From Candidatus Methanoperedens sp. (GTDB taxonomy: Archaea > Halobacteriota > Methanosarcinia > Methanosarcinales > Methanoperedenaceae): DNA of 45,242 bases. Shown piece after piece: positions 1 through 8,004 of the stretch. The stretch is taken from positions 1 through 45,242 of the forward strand of contig JAHFDG010000030.1 in NCBI GenBank assembly GCA_023249105.1, written 5' to 3'. The translations under genes were made by a program, and so were the position numbers. Every line of letters begins with the position of its first letter. The first letter of the stretch is position 1. Under the pieces are notes generated by a model. It had not been told where the DNA came from, made no database searches, and was given only the letters and a program-made list of their open reading frames with translations.

Positions 1-1908
1 AACAATATCTTTATGATTATATTTCCGTTGCCCTGCGTCTATGGCGTCGGATTCGTTTCTAATGTATCCAGCGTAAGATTTTAAATTATCGGCTACTCTG
101 GCAATCCTATCTTTACTATAAAGCATCAACGCCCTAGGAGTCGCGCTTACGCCATTGGAAAGTTTATATTCATTCCCTTTTTTCGACAATATCAGCCCAT
201 ATTTGCGGTATTCACCACGTAAGTCATCAAATTCTCCAATATATTCTTTTGGAGCATATTCAGATTCTTTTTCAATTACATCAGCTAGTTTTGCTGGCAT
301 GGTAGGAGCGTATTCATTTACCGTCATTTCCCACGGTTCTTTGACTTCCGTCTTGACCTCGTCCGCGCTACCTTCGAGTAGTTTGGGCTCGGTAGGCACG
401 ACCTTTTCTGCTGGTTTTGTTAGTTCTGCCAATCTCGTTTTCTTCTGTTCTAAATCAACCGCCCTTTTTTCATACTGCGTTTCTCCTTTGTGATTTGCAT
501 TTCTGGAAAGATACTCTTCCTGCTGGACAATTTGATTTTGAAGTTTTTCAACTCTCTTTGCCATTGCCGGTGGAAGTTCTTCTTCTATTGTATCTGGCGG
601 TTCAAAACCAGGAACGTCCTGCTCAACGGTATTCACCAGGGATTCGTCAATCTTTTTCGTGACGTTTTCAGTTATTAATCCATTAATACTGTCTCTTAAC
701 TGTGGATATTTTTCTTTGAATCTGTCAAGGTCGGTATCATCAAAAATTCCACTGTTCTGAGCTTCCTTAATAATTCCAACTGCAACGTCAGGAGTAAAAT
801 CATCATCACCATATTTCCCTGTTTTTAGTCCTTCATCAATATCCATTGAGATCATGGCTCCGGCTTTTAACTTTTCAATATATTGCGCTGCTGCTTTTTC
901 CTCCTGGTCTTTACTTCTTAGTTTATTGGATACTCCAGCCAGCCCACCAGTAAGAATAGTCATAAATGCCGTTGGGCCGATAACATCAATAGCTTCTCCG
1001 ATCGGATTTGCGTTTGGTCTTATTCCTGAATATTTCTCTACCTCGGCTTCCAGTCCGGCTTGCCCTGTTTCAGTCCCGGTCTCAACGCCGATAGTCTTTA
1101 TTAAATCTTTTACAAACTCCTTTGCCCCTCTTTTGGTAATTTCTGACTCGTCAAGACGAAATAATTTTGCAAGATATTTTGTTCCAAAAAATTCGCCCGC
1201 TGATTCAATCGCACCGGTTAAATAAGGGGAAAGTCCAGGATCAACTCCCGTCTGCTCTGCTGTATCTTTAGTTTGTTGCGCTTGCGATAACCCGAATAAA
1301 GTCGCTGTTGACCCAGCAGCAATATTCGTAGCTGACTTTGCAGCAGCCGTGGCTTCTGCTATCTTTCCGGCCTTTAGTAAAGCATTAACACCATTAATTC
1401 CTCTCGCTGCTGTTCCAACAACACCTGCTGGAAGAAGAGAAGGAGCTAGCATTTTAGTTCCTTCATAGACGATTCTATCTAGTCCAGTTCTCTCTATCTC
1501 CGGTCCATATATTTCCTGCCTCTTCTCTTCCGCCCAATCCTTTAATGATTTACCTGCTTTTTCAATCCCTTCGAATGGAAGATGAGAACCAGCAAACTGC
1601 AAAGCTCCGCCAATCATCGATGGTAATTCTGTTGTAATACCCTCCGCTCCACCTTGTAGAAATGATTTTACAACATTTCCGCTTGACTGACCAACGCTGG
1701 CCCTCAGTTTATCCTCGAACGTTGGATTACGCTGCCGACGGTCTTCTTCCAGAATAGACCCGATACCAGCAGACTGTTTCCATGTATCAAAATCAGGCTC
1801 TCCGTTGTGGTAACCTCTTTGATATGCGTCTTTGGCAACATCCTCCAGGGATGCGTCACCGTAAAAGTCCTTATATTTATCTCGATACCTGATAATGTCA
1901 AAAGGCAT
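1..1908 (-). CDS. Large virion/ejection-type protein, C-terminus outside window
   Basis: An open frame of 636 codons without a stop runs from an ATG at 1908 (upstream CAGGAG, 7 bases away) to the window edge, so the protein is truncated by the window and not by mutation. The N-terminal part is mixed charged sequence; around residues 290-325 lies a Gly/Ala-rich hydrophobic stretch (AFMTILTGGLAGV) that could cross a membrane; the rest is Lys/Glu-rich and helical. It is last in the late operon, after the coiled-coil virion genes. In podoviruses this place is usual for large internal or ejection proteins, sometimes multidomain polyvalent proteins. No enzymatic motif was recognised in the visible part, so the role is inferred from size, composition and place. 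Confidence 0.75.
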   Translation of the reverse strand, partial: MPFDIIRYRDKYKDFYGDASLEDVAKDAYQRGYHNGEPDFDTWKQSAGIGSILEEDRRQRNPTFEDKLRASVGQSSGNVVKSFLQGGAEGITTELPSMIGGALQFAGSHLPFEGIEKAGKSLKDWAEEKRQEIYGPEIERTGLDRIVYEGTKMLAPSLLPAGVVGTAARGINGVNALLKAGKIAEATAAAKSATNIAAGSTATLFGLSQAQQTKDTAEQTGVDPGLSPYLTGAIESAGEFFGTKYLAKLFRLDESEITKRGAKEFVKDLIKTIGVETGTETGQAGLEAEVEKYSGIRPNANPIGEAIDVIGPTAFMTILTGGLAGVSNKLRSKDQEEKAAAQYIEKLKAGAMISMDIDEGLKTGKYGDDDFTPDVAVGIIKEAQNSGIFDDTDLDRFKEKYPQLRDSINGLITENVTKKIDESLVNTVEQDVPGFEPPDTIEEELPPAMAKRVEKLQNQIVQQEEYLSRNANHKGETQYEKRAVDLEQKKTRLAELTKPAEKVVPTEPKLLEGSADEVKTEVKEPWEMTVNEYAPTMPAKLADVIEKESEYAPKEYIGEFDDLRGEYRKYGLILSKKGNEYKLSNGVSATPRALMLYSKDRIARVADNLKSYAGYIRNESDAIDAGQRKYNHKDIV

Positions 1909-1920
1909 TTTTAACTCCTG

Positions 1921-2682
1921 TTACAATAGTCCAGCTCTTAACCGATTTCGCGCCTGTCGTTTTTTCCTTTCTTCATCCGTTTCTCTCGTTGCATTTTTTT
2001 GTACGGTATCCCAGTATTGTTTATTAGCTTCTACTTCTTTGGGACTATTGAAAAAAGAAAATCCGGTAGCAGATCTCCTTGTCTTGTTAAACTCATTTTC
2101 TCGTTGTTCTAATGTGGGAGTGGATGGAACGTTCTTTACGGAAGCACCACCGTTAGTATCAGGAGTATTGAAACTGCCTTTATCATTTCCGGACGGAACG
2201 ACTATTTCGCCTTTTTTTGTTGTCTCCTGTTTTATTGTCGGCTGTCCTTTGGCTCCCGAACCAAGAGTTTCCAGTATATCATCCTGGTTATATTTTTTGT
2301 CAATTTCTTGGCGCAGGGTTTGCGCATTAAAACGTCCAAGATTCTCATTAACTCTCTCCTTGTACAAACCAAGATTATATGTACGGGCGTTATTAAGACG
2401 AGCTGTATCTTCCATTAACGTCTGCCGAGCTAACGCGCCGGCGTTGGTTTCACGTGCAACATTCAACGCGCCGGCGTTTGTTTGTTTCCCGACATCAAGT
2501 TGCGTATTTCGTCCCCTGAGCTCTTTCAGATAGGCTTCTTCGCTACCTTTCCTGAGCAAGTCATCTTCCCGTTCTCTCTCTTCTTTGCTGTTAAGGGCGA
2601 AAATATCATCTGTTCCACCTTTCCTTTTTTTAACCATATCCAGTACTTCATTAATTAATCCCTGAAGATTTACACGTCCCAT
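1921..2682 (-). CDS. Small helical virion-associated protein, unknown function
   Basis: A 253-residue protein starting at an ATG with AAAGGAGC upstream. Residues about 30-140 are strongly charged and helical, with a duplicated short motif (QTNAGALN and ETNAGALA, residues about 85-105) that suggests a small internal repeat. The C-terminal third is Pro/Thr/Gly-rich and then basic (KKRQARNRLRAGLL). No family was recognised. It lies 12 bases before the large ejection-type gene and is co-transcribed with it, so an internal virion or assembly role is likely but unproven. Confidence 0.7.
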   Translation of the reverse strand: MGRVNLQGLINEVLDMVKKRKGGTDDIFALNSKEEREREDDLLRKGSEEAYLKELRGRNTQLDVGKQTNAGALNVARETNAGALARQTLMEDTARLNNARTYNLGLYKERVNENLGRFNAQTLRQEIDKKYNQDDILETLGSGAKGQPTIKQETTKKGEIVVPSGNDKGSFNTPDTNGGASVKNVPSTPTLEQRENEFNKTRRSATGFSFFNSPKEVEANKQYWDTVQKNATRETDEERKKRQARNRLRAGLL

Positions 2683-2731
2683 AATTATGCTCCTTTAATG
2701 CTTCACTTAACTGCCATCGTTCCACAAATTT

Positions 2732-4093
2732 TCACACCTTTATCCGAAAGTACGTACAGGGAATTATGGCATATTTATCATTAATAGACAATGTTTTTGT
2801 ATAACTGTCGCTGTCTTTTAAATACATCTGATCCAGTGATGAAAAAGCTTTAGTGGCTGGAGTAATAGAATCCATCTTTAAAACGGCCACCCTATCACCA
2901 ACGCTGTATACAAGGAAATCAGATGATTCTATTTTGATTTGGCATCCCTGAACAGAAACAAGGTATAAATTACCAGCCCTGCCATCTACTCTGTCGTCTT
3001 CCAACGTAACTCCCATTACAATCCCGGATGTAAGATTTCTAGTTTCCATCCAGTTCCCAGCATACAAAAACGGATTACTCTCCTGAAACCACCAGACATG
3101 AGGTGGACAGGCGACCGGGCGAACAAGTATTCCGATGAACTCTCCCGGAACCGGGAAGGTAGAATCTTTATGTATCCAGTACCGCATCCATAATTTTTGT
3201 TTAATATCTTCTCCGTAATCCTTTATATTGCTAGCCCACAACTCCACATCACGGGAAGCAACAGGGGCATAAGCGGACGTACCGTCTGAATTATTGTTAT
3301 TCTGTGAGGGTATAGATATTTCCGGTTTATAATAGGCACTTTCAATAAGGTGTCGTCCAAAACAATAATTTAGTCCGGCGTCTTTCATATCGGGAAACAT
3401 CTCAGGAACGCTTTGTATAGAAGGTTTGTATTTGTCTTCCAAATAACTGATAGCAGGCTTTTGATGATAATACCCTGAAGAAGCGTAGGCCGCAAAGGGA
3501 TATCCGCTCAATTCCGTTTCCTGAAAAAGAGAAATAACTTCCATGACTCCGAGTTGGCCTATCGGGAAAGCGACATATCCTACATAATCGTTGGGTTTGT
3601 CCTTAAATCCATTCGACCCTTCTGATGGATATTCAAGTGGCAAATCTTTTGTCCTCAGTTCAAAAAATGCCGTGTTAATCCAGTAAATACCGTTATTTTC
3701 GTATTGTGCATAGATCAGATTACCAAAAACATCCTCTTGCACTTCCGTAGATAGTTGTTGTTTTAAATCTGTCAGCACCTTTAAGGGTTTTAGTCCCGGT
3801 AGATAACTTAAAAAGTTGAGATTATTATTTAGATAACTCGAATAATCATAATGAGCAGCTTCCTCTGGCTTGTCATAATATTTGCTCAGGAAATTCTGGT
3901 GAAAATATAAATACCAGAGGTCGTAGGCTATTGGCGCAGCAGAAACCTGGCCGTCTGAAGTTCGGACTATATCTCCTGGCTCCATAGTCCCGAAAAAATC
4001 AGAAACCTTTTTAATGGTTTCACCAAGAACAGTTCCGCTCCCAGCCAATCCTTTCATGCTTTCCAGTTTATTAATTAATTCGTCTCTTGTCAT
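2732..4093 (-). CDS. Virion protein of unknown function (453 aa)
   Basis: A 453-residue protein, rich in aromatic residues and beta-type sequence, without signal peptide, membrane segment or coiled coil. The N-terminal 40 residues are helical; the middle contains many Tyr and Trp, as is common in tail or host-contact proteins; the C-terminal 100 residues look like a beta domain. Its ATG overlaps the stop of the upstream coiled-coil gene (ATGA), so translation is coupled. I do not recognise the family. Placement between coiled-coil virion genes and the terminal ejection-type gene suggests a particle component. Confidence 0.7.
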   Translation of the reverse strand: MTRDELINKLESMKGLAGSGTVLGETIKKVSDFFGTMEPGDIVRTSDGQVSAAPIAYDLWYLYFHQNFLSKYYDKPEEAAHYDYSSYLNNNLNFLSYLPGLKPLKVLTDLKQQLSTEVQEDVFGNLIYAQYENNGIYWINTAFFELRTKDLPLEYPSEGSNGFKDKPNDYVGYVAFPIGQLGVMEVISLFQETELSGYPFAAYASSGYYHQKPAISYLEDKYKPSIQSVPEMFPDMKDAGLNYCFGRHLIESAYYKPEISIPSQNNNNSDGTSAYAPVASRDVELWASNIKDYGEDIKQKLWMRYWIHKDSTFPVPGEFIGILVRPVACPPHVWWFQESNPFLYAGNWMETRNLTSGIVMGVTLEDDRVDGRAGNLYLVSVQGCQIKIESSDFLVYSVGDRVAVLKMDSITPATKAFSSLDQMYLKDSDSYTKTLSINDKYAIIPCTYFRIKV

Positions 4094-5250
4094 GTTGACG
4101 CCTTTCTTATCGTATGGGTTAATTGTGTTGTGATTTCCGCCGCTGCCAACTTTTCGGCAACATTAATCGCTGCATACGCTTTGTCCCATGAATTATTCGC
4201 CCTTGCTGAATTTTCCTTTATTCTTTCAGCATCAATCGCTGCGTCGTTAGCTTTATTAATATCAGCCAATGTTTTATTAAGTCCCGACATATTGCTTTCT
4301 AGTTCATTTCGCAGAAGTTTTTCCTGTTCATCGCGTTGAAGTATGTATTCTTTGGTTGTTTGTTTCAAATTAAGTAAGTCGTCTTTATTACGATAAATAG
4401 TATCTTCGTGAGACATCAAAGTATGGGCAATATAATTAAGTTCAGCCTCCGCATCGTCGTATCTGGCCCGCGCCAGGGTTATGCGTGCGTCTGCTATAGG
4501 AAGATTTGATTTAAGAATAGTTGTTTCTGCCTTGGCCAGAGCAAGTTCATCCGAAAGAAGGTCTATCTTCGCAATAGCCCTTTCGGTTTCTGCAATATTT
4601 ACTTGTGTCCGCGCCATCTGAACGTCTATATCCAGCAGTTCAGTAGCTGTGCGTACGATCTGAACCTGTAATCTTAAAATCTCGTTTGCCGTGTCCATCT
4701 TCTGATTTTCTACACGTAGTGCCTGCAATTCCTTTTCTGCTATTTCAATTTCGACGTTACTTAAATTTATCCCCTCAATTTGAATATACGCCTGTAATTC
4801 TGTTATTCGTGCCGCGTTCTTTTCTATCTCGGAAGACACTTTTGCAGACAAGGTTTCCAGAGCTGCCCGATCTGCGTCAAGAGCAGCATAACGCGCATCG
4901 GCAATGGCGCTTTCCATATTAATCTTTTCCTGAGCAGTAATCATTTTCCGGTCATGGATAAGCTTGTCAATTTCGGCTAAATATCTCTTAGAGACAATAT
5001 CAGCGACGACAATTTGTTCCTGATTATTCAAGTCTGCTATTTTGCTATTATAATCAGTAAGTAAATTCGCTAAATCGGAATCTTCAATCTGCTTTAAATA
5101 AAGTTGTCCATTTATATATGAATTAGAATACAATCCAAAGATAACAATCCTTTCGGCGGATTCCGTTTCATTAAAATGGTATGAGTAAGAAAAGGGATTC
5201 CATATTTTGAGTTCCCTTGCCATATTTCGTGCTCTTGCTTCGTCGGACAT
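4090..5250 (-). CDS. Coiled-coil virion protein A
   Basis: A 386-residue protein in which residues about 55-370 are nearly continuous heptad-like helix, rich in Ala, Glu, Ile, Leu and Lys, with the phrase QMARTQVNIAETERAIAKID as a typical segment. The first 50 residues (aromatic, NPFSYSYHFNET) look globular. The start is an ATG after GAGGGTGATC. It stands beside a second coiled-coil protein of similar size and composition, so the two may be diverged partners. Long helical proteins downstream of tail genes in podoviruses are often internal core or ejection proteins; that role is inferred here. Confidence 0.75.
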   Translation of the reverse strand: MSDEARARNMARELKIWNPFSYSYHFNETESAERIVIFGLYSNSYINGQLYLKQIEDSDLANLLTDYNSKIADLNNQEQIVVADIVSKRYLAEIDKLIHDRKMITAQEKINMESAIADARYAALDADRAALETLSAKVSSEIEKNAARITELQAYIQIEGINLSNVEIEIAEKELQALRVENQKMDTANEILRLQVQIVRTATELLDIDVQMARTQVNIAETERAIAKIDLLSDELALAKAETTILKSNLPIADARITLARARYDDAEAELNYIAHTLMSHEDTIYRNKDDLLNLKQTTKEYILQRDEQEKLLRNELESNMSGLNKTLADINKANDAAIDAERIKENSARANNSWDKAYAAINVAEKLAAAEITTQLTHTIRKAST

Positions 5251-5260
5251 TGGATCACCC

Positions 5261-6466
5261 TCAACTTATCAGATGTGTCAGTTGCGCTGTTATGTGAGCA
5301 GCAGCCTGTGCGTCTGCAACCCCTTTTCCTTTGTGTATTTCCGCTGATGTCTCGCTGCCAGCCGCATTGATATTAGCTTGTGTAATTGTTCCAGCACTTT
5401 CCAGTCTTGAACTGTTATTAACCGCGTTAATTTCCGTTTTGTCTGAAATAATTTTTGCCTGTGTTGCCCTTTCATCATTGATGATGGAATTAAAAGAATT
5501 ATTTACATCGTTCTGGTACCGATTCTCGTTTATTATCTCTTTAGAAATAAGGGTTTGCTCATTACCAAACTGTTTATCATTCAGGTCTCTTTTTGCCGCC
5601 GATATTCCGATACCCTTATTCTCGGTTTTGATATCTTCCTTTAACTTTTCCACCTCTTTTTCGGAAAGGTCATTCTTCACATTTGCCTGTTCCAACTTTT
5701 CTTCCGCAATGTCATGCTCTATTGTAATTTGAGAAGGTATTAAGGCAGCATGGTGATTTGTTACTGTTGCCAACTCTGCCAGTCCGGGAATCATTTGTTG
5801 TTTCTTGGTTGCCGTTTCCCGTTCCGCCGCAATTAACTGGGAATAATATGTGCCCTTACCCTGCTCAAGAATGATAAGTTCCTGTTCTTTAGTAATAATT
5901 CTTTCAATCACCGGAATGATTTCTAATTTCTTTTGTGCCGTAAGAAGTTTGGCGTTGGCCAACTGTACCTCATAAGAAGCAGTTGCCGCATCAAGGGTTG
6001 CAAGTTGTGTACGATATCCCTCCATTTCAATATCAATGGCTGTCTTGGCGTTAATTAAAACGGCCTGCCGTGCATCGACTTCAATGGCGAGACTATTTAA
6101 CGTTTCTTCCTCTTCGGCCATTCCTTGTTTAATGATAGATAGTTCAGCGTCCCATGCTGCAATTAAAGATTGCTTCTCTGATTCCCAAATTATTCTGGCC
6201 GTTATATAGGCGTTATTGTAGTCGATCCCCATCTGTTTAAGTTCACGTTCAATGGTTTCTTCAAGAATCTTGTAATTCAGTTCGGAAAGTCCCAATTTAG
6301 CTGCCAGTTCGATTTCATTCTCAAGGTCATAGGCATAACCCGGAAGGTTCTTAAACCCACGTCCGGCTATCTCTGAAAGTAATTTTGCATGTTCCGCAAG
6401 ATACTTTCGGATAACCGGTGTTTTACTTTTGCGCCATGAGGCTAATTCTCTTAAATGTTCTGACAT
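5261..6466 (-). CDS. Coiled-coil virion protein B
   Basis: A 401-residue protein. Residues 1-90 are helical and basic; residues about 95-390 form long heptad-like helices, ending in an Ala/Glu-rich tail (AAAHITAQLTHLIS). The final residues resemble the end of the downstream protein A (AAAEITTQLTHTIRKAST), supporting common ancestry of the two genes. Start ATG at 6466 after GTAGGATTTT. Likely internal or ejection protein by place and composition; no enzymatic motif seen. Confidence 0.75.
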   Translation of the reverse strand: MSEHLRELASWRKSKTPVIRKYLAEHAKLLSEIAGRGFKNLPGYAYDLENEIELAAKLGLSELNYKILEETIERELKQMGIDYNNAYITARIIWESEKQSLIAAWDAELSIIKQGMAEEEETLNSLAIEVDARQAVLINAKTAIDIEMEGYRTQLATLDAATASYEVQLANAKLLTAQKKLEIIPVIERIITKEQELIILEQGKGTYYSQLIAAERETATKKQQMIPGLAELATVTNHHAALIPSQITIEHDIAEEKLEQANVKNDLSEKEVEKLKEDIKTENKGIGISAAKRDLNDKQFGNEQTLISKEIINENRYQNDVNNSFNSIINDERATQAKIISDKTEINAVNNSSRLESAGTITQANINAAGSETSAEIHKGKGVADAQAAAHITAQLTHLIS

Positions 6467-6472
6467 AAAATC

Positions 6473-7990
6473 CTACTTGCTCAAAATAACAGGTATAAGT
6501 TTTATTACATCCAGCGTATCAAAGTCCGCTATTGACAACTTCCAGTTTCTTGATTTCTGTTCATGTGAGGCGACAACCATGCCTTTAGTGTCAATATTGT
6601 AAATTTGGCGACTGCCGTCATCACATTCAAACACCATGACAGGAGAAACTCCGGAAATTCCTAAATATCCTTTTCTAAACCGCTTTTGATTTGGCAATCC
6701 AAAGTCTGTCTCATTTAAAATAACTCCATCATGGATTGTATCCCCTGCATCCGTTGCCCCGGTAAGCTCATAGATACCCGTGTCATTTGCCCCAAAAGCC
6801 CTATTTTCAAACACGCAATACGAATTGAAGTTAAAGCCGGAATACATGGAAGGGTGAAATTTGGGTGTATTAAGAACATAACATTCATAAACCTCATCAT
6901 CTAACTCCACCGTTACATTCATGGAGATGGTATCATAAACAACGGTATAAAAAGTTCCCTTACTGGAGATGGTTTCAGTTAAGGAAAGAGCTTCATTAAG
7001 CGATATTCCTATTCTGCTAATCAAACTTGCAGTATCCGAAGCGTTGAGTGATTCCTGAATAACATTAATGAATGTAGCAACAACACTTACGGCATCCACG
7101 GCGGAAAGCGTTTCCTGAATTATCATCTGCCAGGCGTGATATGAAAAATCAGACAGACCAAGTGATTCGTCCAACGACATAACGCTTGTTCTCATGGCAT
7201 TGGCCAAATCAGAGAAACCCAGATATTCAAGAACGGTTATGGTTAAAGCATAACTGTTCGTATCCGTCAGGGTAATCGCTTCGTTGATTGAAGCAACTAC
7301 ATTAAAATACTTTTCTACTATATCATAAATATTCAACGTGTCATTTACAATATCTCGTCCGTTCCAGTTGTTTGTTTGAGAATCAATAAGCGTAAGCCAG
7401 TCATGTACCATTAAACCAAGAACCTCAGACGTACTATCGGTTAAAACAAGACTCTCTTCGTTGGTTACAGACCATCCGTGTTCCAGCTTATCCCAAATAA
7501 ATAGAACATCCGTCAGAGTAATATTGATGGTAGAATTTAATATTTGAGAAACAGAGACGTCCCCGATATTTATACTTTCGTTAATGGACAGCGAGTAAAT
7601 TACCTCAAAAGCAGTGGAAACAGAGATGTCTTCGCTATACATTGGCAAGGTGGAGGTCTCAACAGTTCCATCAAATACAGTGGAGGCAGAGATGTCTTCG
7701 CTAATCTCTGTAGTATCAATCGTTCCTTCAAACACAGTGGAGGCAGAGATGTCTTCGCTGATACTTATGGAGGTCTCAACAGTTCCATTAAATACAGTAG
7801 AAACGGAGATGTCTTCGTTGATACTTATGGTAGGGGTACTCTCAATCTGCATTATAACAAAAGGCTGCCCTTGAAATGCCCAATCCATTGTTGTGAGGTT
7901 GACATTCCCCTGTGCATCAACCATGCAGAATGGTTGCCCTTGAAATGCCCAATCTAAAGTTTTTAATTCATCTCTGGTTGGTAAACTCAA
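6473..7990 (-). CDS. Repeat-containing tail/adhesion protein
   Basis: A 505-residue protein starting at a TTG (7990) with a strong AAGGAGAGG seven bases upstream; no ATG start is available near it. Residues 12-45 hold two copies of a WAFQGQPF motif. Residues about 50-140 contain four copies of a phrase like SEDISxSTVFxGTVET. A longer series follows to about residue 370, with loosely repeated ESLxLSD-type phrases at roughly 30-50 residue spacing. The last 130 residues are a non-repeated beta-rich domain containing a GIYELTGATDAGD segment. The layout resembles a fibrous shaft with a distal domain. A similar EDISV phrase occurs in the product of the gene at 10393-11907. Tail fibre or receptor-contact role is inferred. 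Confidence 0.75.
   Translation of the reverse strand: MSLPTRDELKTLDWAFQGQPFCMVDAQGNVNLTTMDWAFQGQPFVIMQIESTPTISINEDISVSTVFNGTVETSISISEDISASTVFEGTIDTTEISEDISASTVFDGTVETSTLPMYSEDISVSTAFEVIYSLSINESINIGDVSVSQILNSTINITLTDVLFIWDKLEHGWSVTNEESLVLTDSTSEVLGLMVHDWLTLIDSQTNNWNGRDIVNDTLNIYDIVEKYFNVVASINEAITLTDTNSYALTITVLEYLGFSDLANAMRTSVMSLDESLGLSDFSYHAWQMIIQETLSAVDAVSVVATFINVIQESLNASDTASLISRIGISLNEALSLTETISSKGTFYTVVYDTISMNVTVELDDEVYECYVLNTPKFHPSMYSGFNFNSYCVFENRAFGANDTGIYELTGATDAGDTIHDGVILNETDFGLPNQKRFRKGYLGISGVSPVMVFECDDGSRQIYNIDTKGMVVASHEQKSRNWKLSIADFDTLDVIKLIPVILSK
7623..7817. repeat. In-frame minisatellite in tail gene
   Basis: The 12-mer GAGATGTCTTCG recurs at 7623, 7689, 7746 and 7806 (plus-strand reading), giving periods of 66, 57 and 60 bases, all multiples of three. 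Flanking stretches such as GGAGGTCTCAACAGTTCCAT are also repeated. The array encodes the EDISxST repeats of the 505-residue tail protein. Confidence 0.85.
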
Positions 7991-8004
7991 CTTTCAACCT
8001 CTCC

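Noticed and set aside
1895-2533. Plus-strand frame of 212 codons opposite a late gene
   Set aside because: Shadow of the minus-strand virion gene; no ribosome site or family signal.
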